Source of the DNA: Dichetophora obliterata
Lineage: Eukaryota > Arthropoda > Insecta > Diptera > Sciomyzidae
Reading direction: 5' to 3'
Assembly (NCBI GenBank): GCA_963920525.1
Contig: OY986435.1
Location: forward strand, 296,231,817-296,295,816
Length of the DNA: 64,000 nt
This document shows, one piece after another, positions 53,401 to 61,611 of the stretch. The notes beneath the pieces are model-generated. The model did not search any database, had not been told where the DNA came from, and saw only the letters and a list, made by a program, of their open reading frames with translations. A program made the translations under genes and the position numbers. Numbering within the stretch: position 1 is the first letter of the stretch; each line of letters begins with the position of its first letter.

Positions 53401-55635
53401 AGCAAAAGCTTTACATTTATAGTTAAAATTGAAAAATTATGTAATATATGTATTATATTTTAGATTTAAGTGATGTATATTAAACCAAACTGTGTTGCAA
53501 ATGTATTTAATTTGATTTTTACTCTTCGTTTGTGTGTTCACAAACATTTTTAAAACTTAATTTAACATAATATATTTTCTATATTTATAATGATTATTGA
53601 ATTGCCTTTGGAAAAAAATGTGATTTATATAAATAAATATTTAAATAAATAGTTCTAATAAAATGCAATATTTTATTTGTCTTCTTTGTTGTAAAATGCG
53701 ACTGAAAATTTCTTAGTTCTTGTTTTCAGAGTTTCACAAACCCGACAAGAAATCCGACGAACAGAGTGCAAAAGTTACGCTGTAAATTTTTTTTTCATGG
53801 CAACACTGCACGCCGTCTTTAACCGCCCACAAATAAAAAAAATAAAAATTATTTATTTCGGATGGTCGCAAATTTTACAGATTCTATGATTTGGTCGAAA
53901 TAGACTTAAATTTGTTAATTTTGTTCATGTGGCTAATTTCAGAAAAAAAATTTCCGATTTACATGAAAATTTGTTTATGGCAGCAAGGCGGTATGTGGCA
54001 GGACAACGTGCGCCGGGAAATACTAGTTTAAAATAAAATATAAAAAAATTAACATTTTTCTTTTTGGTACCCTCAGCCTAAATAATGAACACCAGTACAT
54101 AACATTTAAATATAGATTCTCCGATAATTTCGTGGTGGGGGGTTTAAACCCCCCTGAATCCACGCCTGATCTCTGTTAACGTCCACCAAAATCCACGAAA
54201 TAATGAAAGTTTACCAAATTTTTTTTTTAATTTTTTAAACAGATAGTTATGCTCTGTTTTTATAGAAACAAAAGACTTGCCCACATAAATAGTGTTTTTT
54301 TCGCAAAAAAGAAACTCTTTTAAAAAATACCAGCTAGCTTAAGGGTTAACACATCGCGAAATCCTTTCGTGGAGGGTACTACAACGAGAAAAGGAATATT
54401 TTTTCGACCCGACCTTATGCATATTTTATTTCTCGTAGTATCTTGAATGGATTGTTTTTGTTTTTCTTTGAGATATTTTTATTATTTGTTATAATAAATG
54501 AATACGCATTTCTTTGTGTTTTTCTTTTATAATTTTAATATGCTTTTGGTTATCCGGTTTTCCGCATAATCCGAATCGGGCCAGTTTTAATTGATTTGGA
54601 TTAGCGAGACTCTGCTGTAACATCAATTAAAATTAAGAAATTACAGTTGAATTTCAGAAAATCTCAGTTCAATTTGCAATTGTAATGGATCTTTTCTGAA
54701 TTACAAATTGACTAATCATATAATTGATTGAGTTTTGGTGTTTTTTGTTATTTATGAATAGTGTGCAAGTTATGGCACATATCCTACCACATAAGTTTTC
54801 AAATATGTATTTATTTTTTTTTTTTTTTTGTATAAAGTAGAACAAAAAATACTTACGTCATCACGACTCCAGGAGCCACATACTGCTGAAATTCAATATC
54901 AAAAGAGCCATGAACTGGATCTTGGAACTGTACCGGTGTATTTGCTAAGGAAGTTGGAAGATTGCAATCAGCTAGCACACTCTTCATAAATATGCTAAAA
55001 CTATCCCGAAGCTTGCGCTCAATAAAATAGGCAATTTGTTGATCTAGAAAAATTTCATTTTATTATTAAAAACCTATTATTTAATAGAATCGTGTATAGC
55101 ATAAGAAAAGCAACCGTACAAAAGTACCTGTCATATCAATGTGTACCGTCATTTCCGCGTTAACAAAAGCACTATCATCTGCAAATCTTCCGTCTGTGAG
55201 CACTAATTGCATAGATTCGGAGAAATTCGATGGGAAGTGTATGTAGCCAACAATATCAGTACGCTTGGCAGCACGAAGGGCGTCCTCAGTATTGTTGTAA
55301 TAAATCTTAAATTAACAAGCGTTTCAAATATAGAAATAAATACAACAATTCTACTATATAACTACTTACTTGTTGAGCTATACTATTGCCCAATTGAGTT
55401 ATATATCTACAAGATATTTTATTAAATTCGCATGTATCATTTTGATCCACAACTGTTATTAATTTACTATCAAAACATGCGTCAAAGTTCATAATTTCAC
55501 TGTTGACCACTCCAATTTTGAGATTTGTTGGTGTTTTTCCAATAGCTAAATAGAAGCATGACAGCTGAATGATCGGAAACAAGAGCATGAAGATTATTCC
55601 GCTGAAAAATTTTATTTTGTTAATTCGAATCGTCA
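38211..55635 (-). CDS. ABC transporter, ABCH/ABCG-type membrane half (5' incomplete; seven exons)
   Basis: Seven minus-strand exons join in frame: 55635-55370, 55305-55128, 55043-54857, 38959-38871, 38813-38637, 38578-38492 and 38422-38211, giving 397 residues plus stop. The protein is an ABC2-type membrane domain. It has the extracellular-loop pattern YYNNTEDALRAAKRTDIVGY, then QFQDPVHGSFDIEFQQYVAP and GVVMTMVFFLATLMTAAVFI, the coupling motif SERMDGVWDRTLVAGVSATE, five or six hydrophobic helices and the C-terminus CIIGIKRKT. This pattern fits insect subfamily H half-transporters (in Drosophila: snu/CG9990, CG33970, CG11147), some of which export cuticular lipids. The Walker-type ATPase half is absent from what I could read, so it must lie upstream, beyond an intron of unknown length. 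One intron spans 15.9 kb and is packed with transposons. The exact paralogue is undetermined. Confidence 0.92.
38492..38578 (-). CDS. ABC transporter exon (short, 87 nt)
   Basis: 87 nt between acceptor ATCAAG and donor GTAATA. It reads LLISVYCKSHTEANFVATGA and FYPMIILC, in phase with both neighbours. Confidence 0.92.
38637..38813 (-). CDS. ABC transporter exon (two TM helices)
   Basis: 177 nt between acceptor CCAATAG and donor GTAAAA. It reads VSATEMLWAHLLTQLIIMAF, then GLVFDTYNKGDTATLIGLLT and FCGMLFG. Confidence 0.93.
38871..38959 (-). CDS. ABC transporter exon (TM helix, ERMDGVWDR motif)
   Basis: Acceptor TTTAG and donor GTACTT bound 89 nt that restore the split codon across the 15.9 kb intron. 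It reads MVFFLATLMTAAVFISERMD and GVWDRTLVAG, the cytoplasmic coupling segment. Confidence 0.93.
39800..39975 (-). repeat. terminal arm of the 2699-3570 element family
   Basis: Read on minus, it starts CACTCACGGTCAAAAAAA, then TCTTTTTCTTGAAC and ACACAGTGTGCCGAAATCGA, then AACATACC...TTGAGAG. The order matches 2699-2860. It defines the outer end of that family. Confidence 0.65.
40045..40601. mobile_element. 557-bp MITE with perfect 8-bp duplication
   Basis: ATTAGAAA flanks it at 40037-40044 and 40602-40609. The ends are CATGGTGTAAGAAA with matching inverse, continuing AGGTGTTAGTGAGTTT. An 8-bp duplication suggests hAT or P-type mobilisation. No coding sequence. Confidence 0.85.
40655..42202 (+). 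mobile_element. Tc1-like transposon with 38-bp terminal repeats
   Basis: TA at 40653-40654 and 42203-42204 flanks CAGTGGCGAGCAGAATGGCT and, inverted, CAGTGGCGAGCAAACTGTCT. Arms run about 38 bp to TGTTTGCxACTTT. It holds one degenerate transposase frame. Target choice and ends are classic for Tc1. Confidence 0.88.
41064..42035 (+). pseudogene. degenerate Tc1-like transposase
   Basis: ATG at 41064 opens MRKINKKAEDEVVSMTQNGR STREI, a paired-type helix-turn-helix, which stops at TAG after RRPNLL. The reading resumes as AKTPKEAANKIKKPISEWIA and, after frameshifts, HGGGSLMV with a stop. It ends with IFQQDGDPKHTAKTVQELLK, the second catalytic Asp region. The third Asp region is corrupted (PAEAASILQNDPKEH). 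Not functional. Confidence 0.8.
42395..43956. mobile_element. non-autonomous transposon with 8-bp duplication and GTATTTTTTAATTC arrays
   Basis: ACCAGAAC flanks it at 42387-42394 and 43957-43964. The ends are CACGGTTGCCACC and its perfect inverse. Each end carries degenerate tandem motifs of the type GGTATTTTTTAATTCACGTG (42420-42600 and 43640-43880). It has no transposase and contains the palindromic MITE copy 2 at 43076-43290. Confidence 0.85.
43076..43290. mobile_element. palindromic MITE, copy 2 (nested)
   Basis: Matches 4139-4362: ATGTTCTGCATTCCACTTCC, AATTTGATATTTGGTGT, an AT-rich loop, then the inverse arms to GAATGCAGAACAT. The last 6 bases of the right end differ from copy 1. Confidence 0.75.
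44589..46104. mobile_element. giant 1.5-kb foldback element
   Basis: Outer arms start TGTGATTTCGGAGGGTATTT, pass GCCAGTATTTTATGCCAGGG and CCGTAGTCAGGATTTACC, and return inverted on the right. Inner arms (for example TCTACAAATTTCGTATCCGG at 45100 and its inverse at about 45840, then GATATTTTTTCTAAAATAC) are over 300 bp each around a centre near 45465. The left arm alone holds about 290 bp extra, including a small palindrome at 44941-45074. No coding sequence. Confidence 0.75.
44941..45074. mobile_element. 134-bp palindromic MITE in the left arm of the foldback element
   Basis: TGAATATAAGTAGACTGCTA and TTTCGCTCGCAGCTGTATGT return inverted with one or two mismatches around a 40-bp loop. The right arm of the foldback lacks it, so it arrived later. 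Confidence 0.7.
46868..49390 (+). mobile_element. Helentron/DINE-like repeat split by a hAT-like insertion
   Basis: Starts TATATAATAAAAATGAAATG and reads GAAATTTTGGCAGTAGAT to 46942. After the 46943-48712 insert it resumes TGTTTTCCAACTCTAG, then repeated blocks CCGCCCACAAATCAATxAAA at 48770, 48885 and 49130. No coding sequence. Confidence 0.6.
46943..48712. mobile_element. 1.77-kb insertion with 8-bp duplication, hAT-like
   Basis: CAGTAGAT flanks it at 46935-46942 and 48713-48720. The ends TAGGGCTG and CAGCCCTA are inverted. The inside contains, at both ends, clusters of GGTTAACCGGTTA and ATAACCGG motifs (47530-47660 and 48410-48520). A second hAT-type end (inverse of AGGGTTGTCAATTAACCG) is at about 48525, so another element may be nested. 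Confidence 0.75.
49391..49763. other. no recognisable gene between repeats
   Basis: AT-rich with a TTTAGGGGGGAAAAAGAGG patch. Nothing else assigned. Confidence 0.4.
49873..51414 (+). pseudogene. DD41D transposase, split and inactivated
   Basis: The first frame (49873-50454) holds the helix-turn-helix part: QRWEILRHYFENHNYVTECV, TPENIAAVAESVREAPSTSI, SLRRILHKDLGMTPYKVQLV. At the first catalytic motif an extra A shifts the frame and the next codon is TAG (IIFSD*AHFDL in the other frame). A 174-bp repeat array follows. The second frame (50821-51414) reads KQNCRIWGTENPHAYIEKPL, WFQQDGATCHTAEAILDVL (Asp at residue 88) and SCDLTPLDNYLWGALK (Asp 42 residues later), to SRGSHLNEIIFHY. Confidence 0.88.
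50376..50820 (+). repeat. 174-bp tandem repeat, about 2.5 copies, inside the transposase
   Basis: ACAATTTATGCACCAAATTG starts at 50381, 50555 and 50729, a constant period of 174 bp with very few differences. The last copy is cut after TTCATTTCTTATG and fuses to GTGACAAGCAAAATTGTCGC, transposase sequence. It replaces only a few codons of the transposase. Confidence 0.9.
51516..52734. other. ABC transporter intron, no recognisable gene
   Basis: AT-rich, with scattered short repeats, none delimited. Confidence 0.4.
52822..53808 (+). mobile_element. 987-bp hAT element remnant with 8-bp duplication
   Basis: CACGCCAT at 52814-52821 and CACGCCGT at 53809-53816 (7 of 8 identical) flank CAGCGTTGCCATAT and the inverse of CAGTGTTGCCATGA. 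It keeps only the transposase C-terminus. Confidence 0.82.
53038..53292 (+). pseudogene. hAT transposase dimerisation domain fragment
   Basis: Reads GTSAFPIMEKFIFELLSLPK and SSANVERTISQININKTKVR, then NRLEFDTMEGTLHTKDYL. The SSANVERxxSxxNxxKTKxRNRL pattern is the hAT C-terminal dimerisation domain. The catalytic part is absent. Confidence 0.8.
54030..54850. other. ABC transporter intron, mostly unassigned
   Basis: Contains a CCCCCCTGAATCCACGCC string at about 54150 resembling a hAT end. Otherwise no feature. Confidence 0.35.
54857..55043 (-). CDS. ABC transporter exon (loop end, APGVVMT motif)
   Basis: Acceptor TTCTAG and donor GTAAGT bound 187 nt. It reads DQQIAYFIERKLRDSFSIF and ends FDIEFQQYVAPGVVM. 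The next exon is 15.9 kb downstream. Confidence 0.93.
55128..55305 (-). CDS. ABC transporter exon (extracellular loop)
   Basis: Acceptor TTTAAG and donor GTACTT bound 178 nt reading IYYNNTEDALRAAKRTDIVG, then FPSNFSESMQLVLTDGRF. This is the soluble loop typical of ABCH proteins. It exits in phase 1. Confidence 0.9.
55370..55635 (-). CDS. ABC transporter exon (first TM helix and start of large loop)
   Basis: Acceptor ATTTAG and donor GTAAGT bound an 88-codon exon plus two leading bases. It encodes TIRINKIKFFSGIIFMLLFP, the first membrane helix, and a Cys-containing loop ending GNSIAQQ. The upstream exon is not found in the window. Confidence 0.88.
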
Positions 55636-55639
55636 CTAA

Positions 55640-57470
55640 ATTAGATGTTTAAACTGAAGTACGATAGTATTATCTAAATCTAAAGACAGAACATAAGTAA
55701 TATAGAAAAAAATAACAAATAGCATAACTTTTGAAATTATAAAATTAGCGATATAAAGCAAAAAATTTTGGACTACACATTTTTTCGGGACAGGGAATCA
55801 GTACATGTTTTCGAAGTCGTTGAATCGGAACCCGGGATCCATTTAACACTATCAACACGCTGGGGTCGCTGAATTTGAATTCAGGGTACGTTAAACTCAT
55901 CACATCAGGGCTTTGCCCTAACACCATTAAAGCTTAATAATGTTCAAGATACTAAATTATTTGGTTTTTAATGTTATGGCAAATCCCTAAAATGCTGGGT
56001 TTTAAATAATCTACCCGATTCGGATTTAACGACTCCGAAAACATATTGTAAATATTGTCTGATCCCCCATTCCGAAAACGTCTTTTCTTGTGTGGATATT
56101 TATAGTAAAATAAAGGTAGATATGGACATTTCCGTAGCTACGCATGTGACAGTCGTACGACTTTAATGAGTAGAAAAACAAAGAAAAATAAAACTTACAG
56201 TTTTCTTATTATGAAAATTTTTAATAGTTTACTAAGCAAGTTTACTAAGCTTTTACTATACAAGGTGTAAAAGCTAAGAGTTGTCAAAAGTTCGGTTCTC
56301 AGATAGAAGCCACCGAAAATGATACGTTACGTGACATAAAATAGAAGTGGTTTTTACCTGCATCAATATAAACTAAGAAATTTGCGAAGTGTGCACGAGT
56401 TTTTTTATGAAAGTTTTTTAATATTATCTGAAATAATGTTGCTATATATTCATAATTGTTTCGTTGAAAAATCTTTTTTAATTATTTTTATATAACCATA
56501 GTATGATACGTTACGTGATATACGTTATGTGACAAATTTGTTCTTTCAAAGAAGTGCTAATATTTTATAGTTTTATTTATTTAATTGAAATAAAAAAGCA
56601 TTTAAAGTGTAATTCAGAACCGTTACAATCGAAAACTGAAAAAATTTAATTAAACTATGTATTACACGAGTATTTATTATACTTATAAAATTTCAACTTT
56701 TGTTAAAATTTTTCAACTTTTGTCACCATTTTTTAACTTTTGTTGCCATTCATTATGTTTGCTGCCATTTTTTTAAATTCAAATTGAGATCAGCTCTCAG
56801 TACCATCACAATATAAGTTTAAACATTTTTTTTTCTTTTATGGGGGTTTAAACGAATTTTAAGTAACATTTAATTTTTCAGTCGTGGTAGACCTTTTGTC
56901 GGAAATGCCCATATGCAAAATATAGAAAAAGAAAAGAAATAATTTTCTCTAATCTAAATAGAATTTGCTCTCAAAAAATTTCCACTTGAATATTTATTTT
57001 ATGAAAATTGAATCTTGAACTTTGTTGATGGTTGAATTTATAGCAAAACAAAAAAAGTTGCCTTGTAACGATTTAATTTATATATGAAACCTATATATAA
57101 GGCCGGATCGATTTGTATGGAGAAAAAAAGTCAGTCGGACCCCGACTCAAAAGTTAGAGGGACTCTTAAAAACTATTTTGGCATAATTTTTTTAGGATCG
57201 GAGAAATCCCAATGGAGCGGTTTTGGTTTCCTGAGCTCATTTTTAGGTCAAAATAATCATGTTTTTTGCATGTAACTTTTTTTAAGCGATGATTTTTACG
57301 CCTCGTTTTGTGATTTGCTTGAGTGAAATCTCAAAAACGAAAATAAAAATATTTCTTTATGAGTAGTTAGAATCAAACTCGTACCCGATCGAAAGGGATC
57401 GACAGTTCTACACAATCACCATTAATCTTAAACCCGTTGATACAAATCGTGATTCATTCAATATTAAGTA
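55640..57470. other. upstream intron of the ABC transporter, no exon recognised
   Basis: TGATACGTTACGTGA occurs at about 56320 and 56503. GGCCGGATCGATTTGTATGG at 57102 resembles the end of the 13690 palindromic MITE. No ATPase-domain exon is recognisable. Confidence 0.4.
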
Positions 57471-57476
57471 TTAACT

Positions 57477-57615
57477 GAAGCTATGTTGTAATAGATGACA
57501 AGAATCTATTAAAAGCATTATGCATTAGCTATCCTACATGCGAATGCATGAAGCTATGTTGCAGCAGATCACAACAGTCTATTAAAACTTTTGTGTATTG
57601 GCTATCCATTGTAGC
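57477..57615 (+). repeat. two tandem copies of a unit of about 70 bp
   Basis: GAAGCTATGTTG, CTATTAAAA and TTGGCTATCC/TTAGCTATCC recur in order at 57477-57545 and 57550-57615, with moderate divergence. Confidence 0.6.
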
Positions 57616-57760
57616 AACCCAATCTGCCAAACATAGCTTTAAACAAGCTTAGAACCGTAAGCATCAAGCTTGAAAAAAGCTTTAGACTACTATTGGAAAA
57701 TACTTACAAGTAATTGTAGAATAAACGAAAACGATCCCTTTTAAAAATATTCCTTACTAT

Positions 57761-57949
57761 AAGCTTAATCCAAGTGTTTCTTTACATTTGGAAATTAGTA
57801 TTTGAATAAGCTTAATCCAAGTGTTTCTTTACAATTGGAAATTAGTATTTGAATAAGCTTTTTCCAAGTGTTTCTTTACAATTGGAAAAAAGTATTTGAA
57901 TAAGCTTTTTCCAAGTGTTTCTTTACAATCGGAAATTAGTATTTCAATA
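57761..57949 (+). repeat. 47-bp tandem repeat, four copies
   Basis: AAGCTT starts units at 57761, 57808, 57855 and 57902. Each contains CCAAGTGTTTCTTTACAATT and GGAAATTAGTATTTGAAT with a few substitutions. Related motifs at 58360-58560 suggest it is the subterminal array of a non-autonomous transposon. Confidence 0.88.
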
Positions 57950-58024
57950 CGCAACTTTTATGTATAAATATATTTACCAAACAATGCGCAGCCAACTTAA
58001 ATTGACAAATAAGAATTAAAAAAG

Positions 58025-58325
58025 AAAATTCTTTAAAAACCGGCTTCTCGCCGGTTCGAGAAGCTGACCGTCTCACTATCAAACTCGACTTGCCTTCAAG
58101 AAAACTTGCCTTGTTGCTTTTAAGCTCACAGTTGTGGTTCTTGTCCTTAAAATTCAATATTTTCCACAATTAACTCGTGGATTTCTATGTTTAGTTTCCA
58201 TAATACTTAAATGTAGTAAAGAGTAAAGAAAGTGAACCACGGCCGAACCCGGACTCGAAACGGGGACGCCTCAGTTGACAGTCTAGCGCACTCACCACTA
58301 GACTACACAGGCCAACGTTAACAGC
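58025..58325 (-). mobile_element. tRNA-headed SINE
   Basis: On minus the head reads TGTAGTCTAGTGGTGAGTGC (A box), then a B-box-like GTTTCGAGTCCGGGTTCG. The body ends in the hairpin AACCGGCGAGAAGCCGGTT near 58040. It lies within the subterminal-repeat region 57.7-58.5 kb. The tRNA-like part is not a canonical cloverleaf. Confidence 0.6.
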
Positions 58326-58619
58326 AATCGCAACTTTGAACAGTTGCAAAATTATTACATTGGCTAACATTTTGCAAGTATGCTTGGAAAACACTTACTT
58401 AAAGCAAGTCTTTCCAAGTATTATTGTACAACACCTACTTTTTGTTTTTTACGCAATAATTCTACAAAGCAACTTGAAAATTTATTACCTACGCAAGTGT
58501 TTTACAAGCATGCTTGGAATAGGCTTGGTTTTTGCATTGTATGTAAGCTTACGCCAATCACTATTTCTAAATGGCTGACTGGGAAGGTTCCATTGAACTG
58601 GGTGAAAATGATCACAAGA

Positions 58620-58925
58620 TGCCAATTGTTTTAGGTGTAGATTTTAATTGCGAATTCAGGCATGAATGTTCACAAGGCACTTAAGCAATACCTTTTTGAT
58701 AAATATAATTTACGAATGATAAGCGATTCAAATATTTGTACAACACGATTAAGGACAACTATTGGTGGAGTATTTGCTGGATATATCGATGGCGTAACAT
58801 CTATAATAAATGTTTGCTTTCTTAGATATCAAAAATCAATAATTTCATTTATAATAATTTCCACAAAAATAATTGAAAACATTTACAAAAATAATTCAAA
58901 ATTAAAGTCACATATAATCAAATAA
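58620..58925 (+). pseudogene. possible endonuclease-like domain fragment
   Basis: MPIVLGVDFNCEFRHECSQG (with frame change) and NVHKALKQYLFDKYNLRMIS, then NICTTRLRTTIGGVFAGYID, resemble the end of an AP-type endonuclease domain (GDFN, then a TTIDxVF-type motif). It could belong to the LINE just downstream or to an unrelated Helitron/other element. Confidence 0.4.
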
Positions 58926-59061
58926 TCAAATAATATAATCAAATTTTCTGGATAAATACCTATATAAGCAGTATATATTAAAATTTGAATATGATATTAA
59001 ATCTAATCCGAAGTCTTTCTGGCGGTTTATTAAATCTAAGAAAGGTTCTTCTAATATACCT

Positions 59062-60651
59062 ATGTCAATGTTTCTAAATAACACTACTTCTAATGTACCA
59101 TCGATTACAGCTAATCTGTTTGCAGATTTTTTTCTATCAAATTTTGAACCGGATTATAATGTGGATTTTGAGGCTCCAAGTAATATTGCTCCTGGTATTG
59201 ATTTTGGGTCACTCGCTTTGACGGTTGATGATATTGTTAATGGGATTTTTCGGCTTAAATCTTCACAGAAATTAGATGTGGATGGTTTTTGTTCATTCTT
59301 CCTAAATAAATGTGCAATCAGTTTAGCATTTCCTCTTATGCTTATATTTAATAGCTCACTGTGGTCTGGCAATTTCATTGATTGCTGGAAAGTGTCGTTT
59401 GTAACTCCTGTACATAAATCTGGGTCAAAAAATAATATTTCTAATTATAGGCCAATATCCAAACTCTCTACCATATCAAAGCTTTTCGAAGTCATTGTCA
59501 AAGAGAAAATGTTTTTTGCTGTTAAGAAAGTTATCTCCCTTTATCAGCATGGCTTTATGCCTGGTCGCTCTACAGTTTCTAACTTAGTTTTTTTCACGGA
59601 ATATTGCTTATCTGCATTTCAGGATGGATGTCAGGTCGACGTCATTTACACTGACTTCTCTAAAGCTTTTGATAAGGTCTCTCATTCTCTTTTAATTAAA
59701 AAGCTTAAGTGGATTGGATTTCATTCGCGGTTTCTTAGTTGGTTGTCGTCATACTTATCCAATAGGCAATGTGTCGTAGCTTTTGATAATGTGAAGTCCT
59801 TCCCTTATGTAGCCACTTCTGGTGTCCCGCAAGGTAGTATTTTGGGGCCCCTATTATTTATCATTTTTATTAATGATATTACTACCATCTTTCACAAATG
59901 TAATTGCCTTTTGTATGCTGATGATTTGAAGGTTTTCCTTAGAGTTAGGAATTTGAATGATATTGTATCCCTTCAAGATGAAACTTCTAAACTTTATAAC
60001 TGCTCTAGGAATTATCTCTTTTTAAATCTTGATAAGTGCATCTCTATGTCATATTCTAGATCTGTCAATTTTAATCGGTCATATTATTGCATTGATGGAT
60101 CTATCTTACTATCTTTGGACCAGGTTAAGGACCTTGGTGTTATCTTTGACTTCAAATTCACTTTTGTTCCGCACTTAGATTATATTGTACCTAAGGCGTA
60201 TGCAATGTTAGCTTTTATACGCCGGAATGGCTCATGTTTTTCTGACCCTTATACTTTTAAAGTTCTGTTTACAAGTCTAGTCCGCTCTAGGCTTGAATAT
60301 GCTTCCATTGTCTGGAACCCATTTTATGAGCACCATAAGCTAAGGCTTGAGAGGATCCAAAAATCATTTACTCGCTTTGCGCTGAAGTCACTTAACTTTG
60401 AAGGTTCTATTCCATCATATAGTGCACGATGCCTATTAATTGGGCTAAAATCGCTGGAGATCAGGAGAGATATTTTGTCTCTTCTTTTTGTATTTGATGT
60501 CATATCTGGTGTTGTTGATAGTCCTGATTTGTTATCAATGATTAATTTTAATGTTCCTACTAGAACGTTGAGAAATTTAAATCCATTCTATTTGGACATG
60601 TGTCGTACTAATTATGCAGCTAATGCACCTATCTCTAGAACTTTGAATTAG
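59062..60651 (+). CDS. LINE reverse transcriptase, 529-residue open frame
   Basis: Reverse transcriptase of a non-LTR retrotransposon. Motifs in order: PVHKSGSKNNISNYRPIS, DVIYTDFSKAFDKV (Asp about residue 198), TSGVPQGSILGPLLFIIFIN, CLLYADDLKVFL (YADD at 285-288), LGVIFDFKFTF, then the C-terminal SLVRSRLEYASIVW and LIGLKSLEIRRDILSLLF. The core is uninterrupted, so it is young. The frame ends at TAG 60649-60651; beyond it, SNHNLDFSISKSQMKTLLNT FL continues in frame before TAA, so the TAG is probably a mutation. No RNase H domain is seen. The true 5' end is missing. Confidence 0.9.
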   Translation: MSMFLNNTTSNVPSITANLFADFFLSNFEPDYNVDFEAPSNIAPGIDFGSLALTVDDIVNGIFRLKSSQKLDVDGFCSFFLNKCAISLAFPLMLIFNSSLWSGNFIDCWKVSFVTPVHKSGSKNNISNYRPISKLSTISKLFEVIVKEKMFFAVKKVISLYQHGFMPGRSTVSNLVFFTEYCLSAFQDGCQVDVIYTDFSKAFDKVSHSLLIKKLKWIGFHSRFLSWLSSYLSNRQCVVAFDNVKSFPYVATSGVPQGSILGPLLFIIFINDITTIFHKCNCLLYADDLKVFLRVRNLNDIVSLQDETSKLYNCSRNYLFLNLDKCISMSYSRSVNFNRSYYCIDGSILLSLDQVKDLGVIFDFKFTFVPHLDYIVPKAYAMLAFIRRNGSCFSDPYTFKVLFTSLVRSRLEYASIVWNPFYEHHKLRLERIQKSFTRFALKSLNFEGSIPSYSARCLLIGLKSLEIRRDILSLLFVFDVISGVVDSPDLLSMINFNVPTRTLRNLNPFYLDMCRTNYAANAPISRTLN

Positions 60652-60796
60652 TTTAATCTCATAAATTCCAATCATAATTTGGATTTTTCTATTTCTAAAT
60701 CTCAGATGAAAACATTATTAAATACTTTTTTATAATTTTTGTATTTTTACTATTATCGATATTAGTCTGTAAGAATTATGTTCATAGACTAAATAA

Positions 60797-60797
60797 A

Positions 60798-60841
<44 letters not shown>

Positions 60842-60843
60842 AA
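60797..60843 (+). repeat. TAAA microsatellite, LINE tail
   Basis: About 12 TAAA units end the LINE; then come three ATGTA-type units. Confidence 0.9.
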
Positions 60844-61611
60844 TAATAATGTAATGTAATGTAATACCATTTACTGGTGAGAAAATTAAAGTGTATTTTT
60901 TTTTAGTTAACTTTATTTAATCACGTAACATTGAAATTGCTGTGTGTGTGTATGCGTGAGAGTATCGAGTAGCCTGCAAACTAGCAGCCCAGATTAAAAA
61001 CAAAGCACGCCTGCAGATGGAAGGAATGTGGCAGGTTATAGTTTGAATGCTAAGAGGTCTATTTTTTAAATTTTAAAAACTTCCTCTTTACTTTTAAGTG
61101 AGGTGCATTATTATTAAAATTATTATTTATAAACTCAAGGCATCAGTAAAGTACAATGTTATTTTATAGCACAACATAAATACATTCAATATAAGTATAA
61201 TAACAACTGTATCATAATAAAGTATCATGATTGCTAATGCGAAATTCCAGCTAATTTTAAGGGACAACAACTTCAATATTTTCAAGATTGTTGTAATTAT
61301 CCGACACTTTGGCCGCATTCAGCGCAGACAACAGTTGGTAACTGTTGTGTGAAAATTCGCTGAATGGTCGAATTTTGGGAGCGCTAACTAAAACTGATCA
61401 GGCAGCAGACGCCATTTAATCGAGCGAACAAATTCTATGCTACATGAACACAACTGTTTGATTAACTGGCATATGCTGTTACTGACGCTGTTAAATTAAT
61501 AAACACAGAAAGAACGCAGAAAATTTAAGTGAGAAACCTTTGGAATTGAATTAAATTTACATAAAAATTAATTATAATTAAATTGAATCTAACTTTTGAC
61601 GTGTAGAGTAG

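Larger units (their letters stand above)
52735..54027 (+). mobile_element. Helentron-like 3' part, split by a hAT element
   Basis: GCTGAAATTTTGGTAGTCGA at 52748 matches the family block. After the hAT insert the sequence resumes TTTAACCGCCCACAAAT and ends GCGCCGGGAAATACTAGT at 54027, a CTAGT ending as in Helitrons. Confidence 0.6.
58945..60843 (+). mobile_element. LINE (jockey/CR1-like), 5'-truncated, with TAAA tail
   Basis: The reverse-transcriptase frame is followed by a short 3' UTR and about 12 TAAA units at 60797-60843. An in-frame segment upstream of the ATG (LKFEYDIKSNPKSFWRFIKS) shows that the coding region started further 5'. It lies in or beyond the ABC transporter upstream intron, antisense to it. 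Confidence 0.88.

Noticed and set aside
55745..55927. 60-codon minus frame upstream of the first ABC transporter exon
   Set aside because: It lacks ATPase motifs and is not in a position or phase that would join the exon. Probably chance or transposon-derived.
57761..57949. Regular 47-bp repeats as a CRISPR-like array
   Set aside because: There are no unique spacers; the units are contiguous. The genome is animal.
58336..58634. Overlapping 80- and 84-codon plus frames
   Set aside because: They fall in the CTTGGAA/AAGTxTTT subterminal-repeat region and have no conserved motif.
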